8,982 nucleotides of DNA from JALONO01 sp038209965 (lineage in GTDB: Bacteria; Bacteroidota; Bacteroidia; Cytophagales; Thermoflexibacteraceae), in NCBI GenBank assembly GCA_038209965.1, contig JBBQXF010000154.1:1-8982 (forward strand), in the 5' to 3' direction. Position numbers and translations under genes: made by a program. The stretch's first letter is position 1. The number at the start of each line of letters is the position of its first letter. This document shows, piece after piece, positions 1-6,076 of the stretch. The notes beneath the pieces were generated by a model, which saw only the letters and a list, made by a program, of their open reading frames with translations, was not told where the DNA came from and made no database searches.

Positions 1-1
1 A

Positions 2-748
2 CACAGCGTTGTCCAGGTGGTGAATGTTTGGGTCCCGGGGCACAACCCAAGTTTTGGACAACTGAAAGTGGAAGAAAAGAGCAATGAAATTACTGCGATC
101 CCAGGGGTTTTAAAGACGGTTGATTATAAAAATAGTGTGGCGGGCATTGGTGCCATTGGGCGCCAGAAAGAAATTGTTGGCCAAATTGTGGCACAACAGG
201 CAGATTGTGTGATAGCTCTGAAGAAAAACCAGAAGCTGCCCGATAAACAAGTTGAAGCTGAATTTTTGCGTCAACAAGCAGGTTTGGCTTGTTCCACGGG
301 CAGTGATTTGGGGCATGGCAGGGCAGAAGAAAGAAAGGTATATCTTTTGGAAAACTTGTCTTTTATTGGGGCAAAAGAAGATTGGGCGGGTTTGAAGAGC
401 ATTGCGGTGGTTGAGCGCAAAGTCTGTCGAAAGGGCAAAGAACAAAATGGTGGGCACTTCTATATCAGCAGTTTAAGTGGTATTGGCCCCGAAAAAATGG
501 GACAATATGTTCGCAACCACTGGGCGATAGAAAACGGCTTGCACCGGCAGGCGGCCCTGTGGCAGTTGGATGTTACTTTCAAAGAAGATGACTCGGTCAT
601 CAGGGCTGAAAATGCCATTGTTAACCTGCATATTATCCGAAAATGGGCTTCATATTTGCTCAAAAAAGACCTTGGTAAAATGAGCCTGCGAAGAAAAAGA
701 AAGAAAGCCCACAGAAATAATTTGTACTTAAAACAGCTCTTCAAATAA
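2..748 (+). CDS. ISAs1-family transposase, C-terminal part, probably inactive
   Basis: This is a DDE transposase of the ISAs1/H-repeat family, open to the left window edge, so its N-terminus and first catalytic Asp are not visible. Family blocks seen: GQLKVEEKSNEITAIP near the start, RQKEIVGQI, ALKKNQ, GHGRAEER, YISSLSG, NHWAIENGLH with the catalytic Glu, LDVTFKEDD, and a basic C-terminus ending NNLYLKQLFK. Two defects stand out. Where the family has T-D-A-M-G-C-Q (second catalytic Asp), this copy reads GIGAIGRQ, so Asp is Gly (codon GGT at 134-136, one A-to-G change from GAT). Also, LH and WQLDV, normally adjacent, are separated by RQAAL (bases 545-559). The frame is otherwise intact, so the inactivation looks recent. 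The family call relies on remembered relatives such as E. coli YhhI. Confidence 0.88.
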   Translation, partial: HSVVQVVNVWVPGHNPSFGQLKVEEKSNEITAIPGVLKTVDYKNSVAGIGAIGRQKEIVGQIVAQQADCVIALKKNQKLPDKQVEAEFLRQQAGLACSTGSDLGHGRAEERKVYLLENLSFIGAKEDWAGLKSIAVVERKVCRKGKEQNGGHFYISSLSGIGPEKMGQYVRNHWAIENGLHRQAALWQLDVTFKEDDSVIRAENAIVNLHIIRKWASYLLKKDLGKMSLRRKRKKAHRNNLYLKQLFK

Positions 749-754
749 AAAAAT

Positions 755-771
755 TTGGTGCGGTTGCCCTA
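755..771 (+). repeat. Putative right terminal inverted repeat of the ISAs1-like element
   Basis: The bases TTGGTGCGGTTGCCCT, just after the transposase stop, fit the tip of an ISAs1-family element: the inverse reads AGGGCAACCGCACCAA. The matching left repeat and the target duplication lie outside the window, so this is a call from family knowledge plus position only. Confidence 0.55.
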
Positions 772-775
772 CAAA

Positions 776-1528
776 ATGAGCCTCCTCTACAAAAACAATT
801 CAAACAAAACCAGAGTGCCTAACTTATCTACCAATGAAGCACTTGCCGCACTCATTACCAAGGTTGCCGATTACTTTACGGTAGATAGAAACACGCTTCG
901 GGATAATTTTGCGTGGGACGAAAAGCACCCGACCAAGAGAAAGATAGAGAATCCGCAACCAAGGTTCAAAAATCTATTGGCAATCGCCTATGCGGGTGCG
1001 CTCGACTTTGATGATTATTACGCGCGCGCCACTCAAGCCCCCAAAGGCATTGAGGGCGATTGGGTGTCGGTAGTCCGAAGCAATGACCAGAAAAGCTTGT
1101 TGTTGGCAAAAATTGACATTCAAAAAGAGGAGGATGGTACTTACTGGGTAGAGATGATCGGTGGCAACCAGATCATCGGCCGAGGTTGTGAAAAGAATAA
1201 ATGCTTACAAATTCTGTTTGAGCAGGAAAACAAAACACTACTGCTTTCTTTTTTTGTGGGTAGAATGACCAGTCCCAAGCTATTGCAAGGTACTTTTAGC
1301 GGCATCAGTTCAGCGGGTGTGCCTGTTGCCGGTGTCGAGTGGCTGGTCAGGCCACAACTGCTCCCCAAAAACCTCCAAGTTCCTGATGTGATGAGTACTG
1401 GAGAAGGTAGTGAAAAGTGGCAAGGGCTACCTAGTGAGATTCAACGCAGCTTTGGCGATTTTGCTTGTTGTTATGTCAAAACAGACATTAGTAACATCTC
1501 ACATTTCAACTGGCGAGATTTTGAATGA
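776..1528 (+). CDS. Unrecognised protein preceding the TIR gene; possibly 5'-truncated by the IS
   Basis: The product is about 250 residues and I do not recognise its family. From the ATG at 776, roughly residues 15-75 (TNEALAALITKVADYF, VDRNTLRDNFAW, RFKNLLAIAYAGALDFDDYY) look alpha-helical and could form a DNA- or protein-binding helical domain. Residues about 85-200 (GDWVSVVRS, LLLAKIDIQ, YWVEMIGGNQIIG, LLLSFFVGRM, LLQGTFSGIS, VEWLVRP) look like successive beta strands, perhaps a small barrel. There is no signal peptide or membrane helix. A TTG at 755 is in frame, but its first codons lie inside the IS end, so ATG 776 is preferred; even that is only a few bases past the IS. The frame continues back to the transposase stop, so the native 5' end may have been cut off. 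The gene ends 40 bases before the leader ORF of the TIR gene and is probably co-transcribed with it. A sensor or regulator role is inference only. Confidence 0.7.
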   Translation: MSLLYKNNSNKTRVPNLSTNEALAALITKVADYFTVDRNTLRDNFAWDEKHPTKRKIENPQPRFKNLLAIAYAGALDFDDYYARATQAPKGIEGDWVSVVRSNDQKSLLLAKIDIQKEEDGTYWVEMIGGNQIIGRGCEKNKCLQILFEQENKTLLLSFFVGRMTSPKLLQGTFSGISSAGVPVAGVEWLVRPQLLPKNLQVPDVMSTGEGSEKWQGLPSEIQRSFGDFACCYVKTDISNISHFNWRDFE

Positions 1529-1552
1529 AACAAACCGCAATAGATGAGCCTT

Positions 1553-1558
1553 AGGAGG
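1553..1558 (+). promoter_or_regulatory. Strong Shine-Dalgarno site for the leader ORF
   Basis: AGGAGG stands 10 bases before the ATG at 1569 and about 40 bases before the TIR start at 1598, so it serves the short leader ORF rather than the TIR start directly. None of the other genes in the window has a comparable site, which makes it stand out. Confidence 0.65.
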
Positions 1559-1568
1559 ACGATTTCTT

Positions 1569-1601
1569 ATGTTTCATTATTCAAACTTTGAAAGACTATG
1601 A
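1569..1601 (+). CDS. Ten-codon leader ORF overlapping the TIR start
   Basis: The ATG at 1569, 10 bases after AGGAGG, reads MFHYSNFERL and stops at TGA 1599-1601. That stop overlaps the TIR start codon (1598-1600) in an ATGA arrangement, the usual form of translational coupling. The peptide contains no run of one amino acid that would suggest classical attenuation, so its likely purpose is to deliver terminating ribosomes to the TIR start. The overlap and site are seen directly; translation of the peptide is inferred. Confidence 0.5.
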   Translation: MFHYSNFERL

Positions 1602-2725
1602 AATTTGATTATGATGTTTTCATCAGCTTTGCTGACGAAGACAAAATATTTGCTTCTGAACTGTACGAAGCACTCCAAGCCGCCGGTATCAAGGCATGGT
1701 GCAGTGCCAAGGATGTGCCGCTTGGCGTGGATATTCATGCCTCGGTGAGTCGGGCATTGCCCAATTGCGAATATTTTTTGCCGATTATTGGTCGGAATTA
1801 TGGAAGATTTTGGCATGAAAAAGAATTTCACAGCGCCTCCCATAATCGCCCCAATGCGCTTATCATTCCTGTTTCCTACTACACTGATTACGAATATCTT
1901 AAAACCAATGAAATGTTTTCGCTTATTTCCTCGATTCGACTTGTCAATGCCGAGGAAATGTCAATGCCCAGCCTTGCCAAATGTATTGCCGCGCGTATCA
2001 ACAAGGAAGAAGTAAAAGTCAAGCCGCAAATTTCGGCAAAGATGATATTCTACGAAAAAATAGTACATAATAGAATTGCCCAAATCGTATTTGCGGCTTC
2101 TTTGCTCTGTTTTGCTGGTATGCGCATTTATGATTACATTAGCAAACAGGAAAATTTGAAAGCACAGAATGCACTGGATCAGCGGCGAAGCGACCTAACT
2201 GATACGCTAACGCTGGTAGGAAAATTCATCATCAAGCCCTCAGCATTACTCACCATCGATTTAACCACCGGACGGGCGGAAGTTGATTTCCCACTGGAAC
2301 TCCAAAATGTAGCGGCGGAAAAGCAGAAAAATGGCTTACAAAAATTATACTTTACCATTAGCAATAAAAGTGAGCAAAGCCTATTTTTTAATACCTTGAT
2401 TCTCGAAGTAACGCGCCAAAGGAGCGAGGTAGCTTTCAAAGAAAAAGTCATTGACATTGAAACGATTGACATTTGGGAAGTAGCCATTCCCCAAGACACC
2501 GAAAACGTGAGGTACAAATACAGAAAGAGCAAAGCACCCAAAAAGATGCTAGAGAAAGATCAGACTGATAATCTTTGCCTCATTTTGTATCAGCAGGAAG
2601 GGAAAAAAAGGAGACTGCCACCGCCCTATTCCATGCGCGCTACTTTTGTCAGCAACGAAAAGACAGAAGTAAGTTCCAAACAGTTCTTGTTTAGCAAAAA
2701 AGGGGAGTTTGTCTATGAGCACTAA
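1598..2725 (+). CDS. TIR-domain membrane protein
   Basis: A 375-residue protein with an N-terminal TIR domain (residues about 3-135). Visible blocks are YDVFISFADEDK (strand A), a helix ELYEALQAAGIKAWCS, the loop DVPLGVDIHASVSRAL, and FLPIIGRNYGRFWHEKEF. In the last block W72 and E76 fit the W-x-x-x-E position of the catalytic glutamate in NAD-cleaving TIR domains. A single hydrophobic stretch at about 160-176 (IAQIVFAASLLCFAGM) follows basic residues, so the TIR is predicted cytoplasmic. Residues about 205-375 form an unrecognised beta-rich domain with no clear repeats, predicted outside the inner membrane. The start is fixed by the TIR fold beginning at residue 3 and by the leader overlap. 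Bacterial TIR proteins often act as NAD-depleting effectors in anti-phage defence or as signalling adaptors; enzymatic activity here is inferred. The composition is AT-rich relative to sppA. Confidence 0.85.
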   Translation: MKFDYDVFISFADEDKIFASELYEALQAAGIKAWCSAKDVPLGVDIHASVSRALPNCEYFLPIIGRNYGRFWHEKEFHSASHNRPNALIIPVSYYTDYEYLKTNEMFSLISSIRLVNAEEMSMPSLAKCIAARINKEEVKVKPQISAKMIFYEKIVHNRIAQIVFAASLLCFAGMRIYDYISKQENLKAQNALDQRRSDLTDTLTLVGKFIIKPSALLTIDLTTGRAEVDFPLELQNVAAEKQKNGLQKLYFTISNKSEQSLFFNTLILEVTRQRSEVAFKEKVIDIETIDIWEVAIPQDTENVRYKYRKSKAPKKMLEKDQTDNLCLILYQQEGKKRRLPPPYSMRATFVSNEKTEVSSKQFLFSKKGEFVYEH

Positions 2726-2941
2726 ATACTATCGTTAATACCGGTAAGCTGCTCTCGGTGAGTGTATTGCATGGGTTCTCCATCGTCATTTTTTTGTCTT
2801 AAAAACCCATTTATTGGGTACTGGAGATTGGCTAAAGCCAATGCGCTGGTGGCAATAGCTAGGTCTTTCATAACATGGATATAAAACAATTCACTTTAAA
2901 TGGCGGAGCACCAATTCATTCAATTCAATAAAATAACGCAA

Positions 2942-3232
2942 ATGGAAATAGAACTCATTCAAACCCTGCACCCGCTACCCAACAAAGTAAATAAGAAGAT
3001 CTCTTTGGAAAAACACAATCGGATCAAAACGGGCATATTGGCAATTTTAGCTGAAACCGAGCCAACTCATTCCGAACTTATGGAAGCATTGTGTACCAGC
3101 GTAAAAGATGATTTTGTGGGTGGTGTACAATGGTATGGCGAAACCGTGAAACTGGACTTGGAAGCCGAGCAATTAATTGAGAGAACGAATACGACACCAC
3201 AGAAATATAAATTGACCACAGTGAAACAATAA
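2942..3232 (+). CDS. Small DUF6958-like protein
   Basis: From the ATG at 2942 the product is 96 residues; an in-frame ATG at 2900 would add 14 residues (MAEHQFIQFNKITQ) that do not look like part of the domain. The pattern is LHP near the start, SLEKHNRIKTGILAIL, a central helix ending ELMEALC, a glycine-tryptophan turn GGVQWYGETVKLDLEAEQLIER, and a PQKYKL tail. This matches what I recall of the DUF6958 family of about 95-residue bacterial proteins with a winged-helix-like layout and unknown function. It has no signal peptide or membrane segment. It stands alone, about 215 bases after the TIR gene on the same strand. No terminator is evident between them, so read-through is possible, but no functional link is implied. 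Confidence 0.7.
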   Translation: MEIELIQTLHPLPNKVNKKISLEKHNRIKTGILAILAETEPTHSELMEALCTSVKDDFVGGVQWYGETVKLDLEAEQLIERTNTTPQKYKLTTVKQ

Positions 3233-3873
3233 AACGGTCTGCCAAAATGGGGCAGCATCGGAGGGTAACTACCAACGGACAGCCAACATAATGTTTAACC
3301 CAACGTATGAACTCAGCATGATTTGGGCTATACCAAAAAGAAAAAGCAGTGGACGGATTTTTTCTCTGACTTTCAATAATTTATTTTTCCATTTAGGGGA
3401 AGATCAACTCAGTCTGGATATAAATGATGCCGCTAGTCCCGATTTAGGCGGCTAGCGCACCACTTTTACTAGCCCCACTATCTTCTTTCCTTGTTCAATG
3501 GCGAGCAGCGAGAATCGTGGAGTCTTTACTGCTGCCAGTCAGTTGGCCTCCTCCTGCCAAGTGCTTCAAACCCAAGGTTGGTACTAGGGCACAAAATCTA
3601 TATATTTGCTAAGGGAAATGAGCCAAAGCAGGCTGAGCCGGGTTGATTTCAAGAAATTGATGGAAGACTTCCGGTCTCCGCAGTTTTATGTACCGATACT
3701 TTTGGCGCAGACCTCGGCAACTGTTGAGCGAAATGTTCATTTGAAGCACAGCCATTGGTCAATAACTAAAAAAATATTTTTTCACTATTGACCAGAAAAT
3801 TATTTTGATCTCAGTTAAAAACTTCAAAATCGGTTTAATCTTTCAACGAAAATAATAAATTTAACAAATTTCT
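3233..3873. other. Gap of about 640 bases without a convincing gene
   Basis: No gene is supported here. On the plus strand, one frame from ATG 3291 to the TAA at 3789-3791 is interrupted by only two TAG codons (3453-3455 and one near 3588). The pieces (54 residues, then a 61-residue stretch from TTG 3606) match nothing I know, have no ribosome site and could be chance or a decayed gene. A weak stem (CTGCC/GGCAG, 3239-3255) follows the DUF6958-like stop. The right end carries the imperfect palindrome described separately and an AT-rich stretch before sppA that presumably holds its promoter; no clear Bacteroidota TAnnTTTG element could be picked out. Confidence 0.5.
3756..3794. repeat. Imperfect palindrome upstream of sppA
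   Basis: Nine-base arms TGGTCAATA (3756-3764) and TATTGACCA (3786-3794) are exact inverse copies. Between them is a second, nearly concentric palindrome, AAAAAATATTTTTT (3769-3782). The element ends about 80 bases before the sppA start codon. It could be a protein-binding site for sppA or a hairpin; it lacks the usual terminator layout of a GC-rich stem followed by a T run. Confidence 0.45.
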
Positions 3874-5637
3874 ATGTTACAATTCATCAAATTTACATTT
3901 GCAACCATTGTTGGCTTGTTTCTATTTCTATTTTTTGGCCTATTCCTGCTCGTTGCCATCATTGCAGCCAGCAGTGGTGGAGGCCAACCAGTAGTGAAAG
4001 TCGAGTCCAACTCGGTACTCCGGCTTAACCTGAACCAGTCTATTGCCGAGCAAGGCATTGATAACCCATTTGAAGAGCTGCCCTTTTTTGGCAAAGCCAG
4101 CCAACTCGGCTTGATCGAGCTGCGGGCGGCCCTCCAAAAAGCCAAAGCCGATGACCACATCAAAGGGATTTACTTCGAGGCCAGTGGGATCGGGGCTACC
4201 GGTTTTGCTTCCCTGCAAGAAATTCGTGATATGCTGGCCGATTTCCGTAAGTCGGGCAAATTTATCCACGCGTATTCGGCGGGAATTTCGGAGGGCACAT
4301 ATTATGTAGCTTCAGTGGCCGACAAGATATTTGTCCACCCAGCGGGCAATTTGGAACTGAACGGCCTCAACATCCAAATAATGTTTTACAAAAACACCTT
4401 GGAAAAAATTGGGGTGAAGCCCGAAGTGTTCCGCGTAGGGGCGTTCAAGGGCGCAGTGGAGCCGTTCATTCTGGATAAGATGAGCGACGAAAACCGCCTG
4501 CAATACACTTCGTTCCTCAACAATGTATATGACCATATTCTGGCCGACATTGCCGAAGGGCGCAAAATCCCGCTAGAAGAATTGCGAAATATTGCGGGGC
4601 AAATGCTGGTGCAAACCCCCGCCGATGCCATCAAATACAAACTGGTGACCGATACTGCCTATTATGATCAAGTGGAAGCGGGCCTCAAAAAGGCGGCTGG
4701 GATTGCCGAAACTGATAAAATCAAGTTTGTGGCCATCCATGATTATATGAAGACAGCCGCCGAAAGCAACTCTGGCAAGACCGACAAAGTAGCTGTGATC
4801 ATTGCCGAGGGTGATATTGTGGACGGTAAAGGTGCGCGGGGAATGATTGGGGGTGACGCCATCGCCGCTGAACTGCGCAAGGTCCGCCTCGATAAAAATG
4901 TGAAAGCCGTAGTGTTGCGCATCAATTCGGGCGGGGGCAGTGCCCTGGCCTCCGACATCATGTGGCGCGAGGTGGAACTGCTCAAAAAAGCCAAACCGGT
5001 GATCGCCTCCATGTCTGACTACGCCGCCTCCGGGGGCTATTACATGGCCATGGCCTGCAATACCATCGTGGCCCGGCCCAATACCATCACTGGTTCCATC
5101 GGAGTGTTCGGCCTCACTTTCAATGCCCAAGAACTGATGAACAGTAAACTGGGGGTCACCTTTGACAACGTCAAAACGGGTCAGTACGCCGATCTGGGCG
5201 ATGCCTCCCGTCCCTTGACTGATTCGGAGCGGCGCATTTTGCAAAACGGGGTGGAGCGGATCTACAAAGATTTTACGGGCAAAGTGGCCGCTGGCCGCCG
5301 ATTGCCCCTCGATAGTGTGCTGCGCATTGCGGGTGGCCGCGTGTGGACGGGCACGCAGGCCAAGGCCATTGGGCTGGTGGATGTGCTGGGCAGCTACGAA
5401 GATGCAGTTGAACTGGCGGCTAAGCAGGCCAAACTTACCAAAGGAGACTACGAATTGAAGTTCTACCCCAAGAAAGAGACCATCTGGGAGGTACTGGCCG
5501 GTAGCGAAGATTTGATCCGGGCACAAGTGCTGAAAAGCGAACTGGGCGAGTTCTATCCCATTTATCAGCAGACCAAGCAACTGCTGCATTTGCGGGGCAT
5601 CCAAGCCCGGATGCCATTTCAGTTGCGCATCAACTAG
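3874..5637 (+). CDS. sppA: Signal peptide peptidase SppA, 67K type
   Basis: A 587-residue inner-membrane serine protease of family S49 that degrades leftover signal peptides after secretion. The length and two tandem S49 halves fit the long (67K) E. coli type. A membrane anchor spans about residues 8-32 (FTFATIVGLFLFLFFGLFLL), predicted to leave the body outside the cytoplasm. The N-terminal half carries the general-base lysine K192 in FRVGAFKGAVEPF, matching K209 of the E. coli enzyme. The C-terminal half carries the nucleophile S386 in SDYAASGGYYMAMA, matching S409. Further family blocks are LRINSGGGSALASD (about 348-361), TITGSIGVFG, and GGRVWTGTQAKAIGLVD. Both dyad residues are present, so it should be active. 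The ATG at 3874 starts just before the anchor; the upstream sequence is A/T-rich with no Shine-Dalgarno site, usual for Bacteroidota. It appears to be a single-gene unit with its own terminator. Confidence 0.95.
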   Translation: MLQFIKFTFATIVGLFLFLFFGLFLLVAIIAASSGGGQPVVKVESNSVLRLNLNQSIAEQGIDNPFEELPFFGKASQLGLIELRAALQKAKADDHIKGIYFEASGIGATGFASLQEIRDMLADFRKSGKFIHAYSAGISEGTYYVASVADKIFVHPAGNLELNGLNIQIMFYKNTLEKIGVKPEVFRVGAFKGAVEPFILDKMSDENRLQYTSFLNNVYDHILADIAEGRKIPLEELRNIAGQMLVQTPADAIKYKLVTDTAYYDQVEAGLKKAAGIAETDKIKFVAIHDYMKTAAESNSGKTDKVAVIIAEGDIVDGKGARGMIGGDAIAAELRKVRLDKNVKAVVLRINSGGGSALASDIMWREVELLKKAKPVIASMSDYAASGGYYMAMACNTIVARPNTITGSIGVFGLTFNAQELMNSKLGVTFDNVKTGQYADLGDASRPLTDSERRILQNGVERIYKDFTGKVAAGRRLPLDSVLRIAGGRVWTGTQAKAIGLVDVLGSYEDAVELAAKQAKLTKGDYELKFYPKKETIWEVLAGSEDLIRAQVLKSELGEFYPIYQQTKQLLHLRGIQARMPFQLRIN

Positions 5638-5652
5638 GCGAGCAGAGGAAAG

Positions 5653-5699
5653 AAAACTGGTTATGGCACGGTGATAAATCGTGCCATAACCAGTTTTTT
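5653..5699 (+). terminator. Intrinsic terminator of sppA
   Basis: An exact 18-bp inverted repeat, AAAACTGGTTATGGCACG (5653-5670) and its inverse (5680-5697), encloses a 9-base loop. The right arm runs into six T residues (5694-5699). It begins 15 bases after the sppA stop. The A run on the left arm means it could also stop transcription on the minus strand. Confidence 0.9.
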
Positions 5700-6076
5700 A
5701 TGATGCTGTCCCAATAAAGCATTGGCAGATGGTGGTCGGCTGCCCCGTTGGGCAGTCCCGTCAAGCACAAGCCCCGTCGCCGCGCCCTCTGTTGCGCGGG
5801 ATTCAGCAGTCCATTTCAGGCCCCGATCAATATTTACCCCGCTTCGGACAGTTTTACCCCCCTTTCGTCCTTTTTTAAATTTTCGCGTTGGGTAATCGCC
5901 TAGTTTTGTTTCACCCCAAGGACAGGAGGCCAGCCCGTAGTAGTAGTCCGGTTTCTCGCTTGGCCAATTCTCAAGGTTCCTGTTCTTGCACCCTGTTATT
6001 CGGGAACTACGGCTAGGTAAAATTTTATCCTAACCGATAACATTCATAAATTGCCAAACCAACACGCTACAACGAC
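5700..6076. other. Noncoding gap with a cluster of stem-loops
   Basis: No gene is seen on either strand. The first 100 bases are GC-rich and hold three successive short hairpins: CCAAT/ATTGG at 5711-5725 (extendable by CTG/CAG across a two-base bulge), CTGCCC-CGTT-GGGCAG at 5740-5755, and CCGCGC/GCGCGG at 5780-5799. The rest includes T/C-rich stretches (about 5840-5900) and, before the ligase gene, the dyad at 6010-6036. The hairpin group could be a structured RNA, an intergenic repeat, or chance in GC-rich sequence. Confidence 0.45.
6010..6036. promoter_or_regulatory. Candidate operator upstream of the acyl-CoA synthetase gene
   Basis: A 27-base imperfect dyad centred at 6023, with 10 of 13 base pairs matching: CGG/CCG outside, TAGG/CCTA in the middle and AAA/TTT inside. 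It ends 40 bases before the ATG at 6077, a fitting position for a repressor site. Acyl-CoA synthetase genes are often controlled by TetR- or GntR-type regulators that bind such dyads; no regulator is encoded in the window, so the role is inferred. Confidence 0.35.

Larger units (their letters stand above)
1..771 (+). mobile_element. ISAs1-family insertion sequence, right-hand part
   Basis: This is the 3' portion of an ISAs1-type element; its left end lies before the window. It contains the C-terminal two thirds of the transposase and, 8 bases after the stop codon, a terminal sequence TTGGTGCGGTTGCCCT. On the other strand that reads AGGGCAACCGCACCAA, which fits the (C)AGGGC-type tips I recall for this family. 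The exact last base (770 or 771) cannot be fixed without the left end. The element lies directly against the next gene. Family assignment is firm from the protein; the boundary is an inference. Confidence 0.8.

Noticed and set aside
2801..2819. Stem ACCCA/TGGGT followed on the minus strand by a T run, like a small terminator
   Set aside because: The stem is only five pairs and there is no minus-strand gene nearby for it to terminate.
2771..2884. 37-codon plus-strand ORF (ATG 2771 to TAA 2882) between the TIR and DUF6958-like genes
   Set aside because: It has no ribosome site and no recognised family, and it overlaps two short hairpins (2805-2819 and 2827-2842). It is too short to support as a gene.
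3452..3540. 28-residue minus-strand open stretch with coding-like composition (VKTPRFSLLAIEQ)
   Set aside because: It is bounded by stops on both sides, has no start signal and matches no family I know; chance is the simpler view.
4573..5604. 343-codon minus-strand open frame opposite sppA
   Set aside because: It is a shadow of the GC-rich sppA frame, with histidine/glycine-rich antisense composition and no motifs; the sense-strand SppA motifs are unmistakable.
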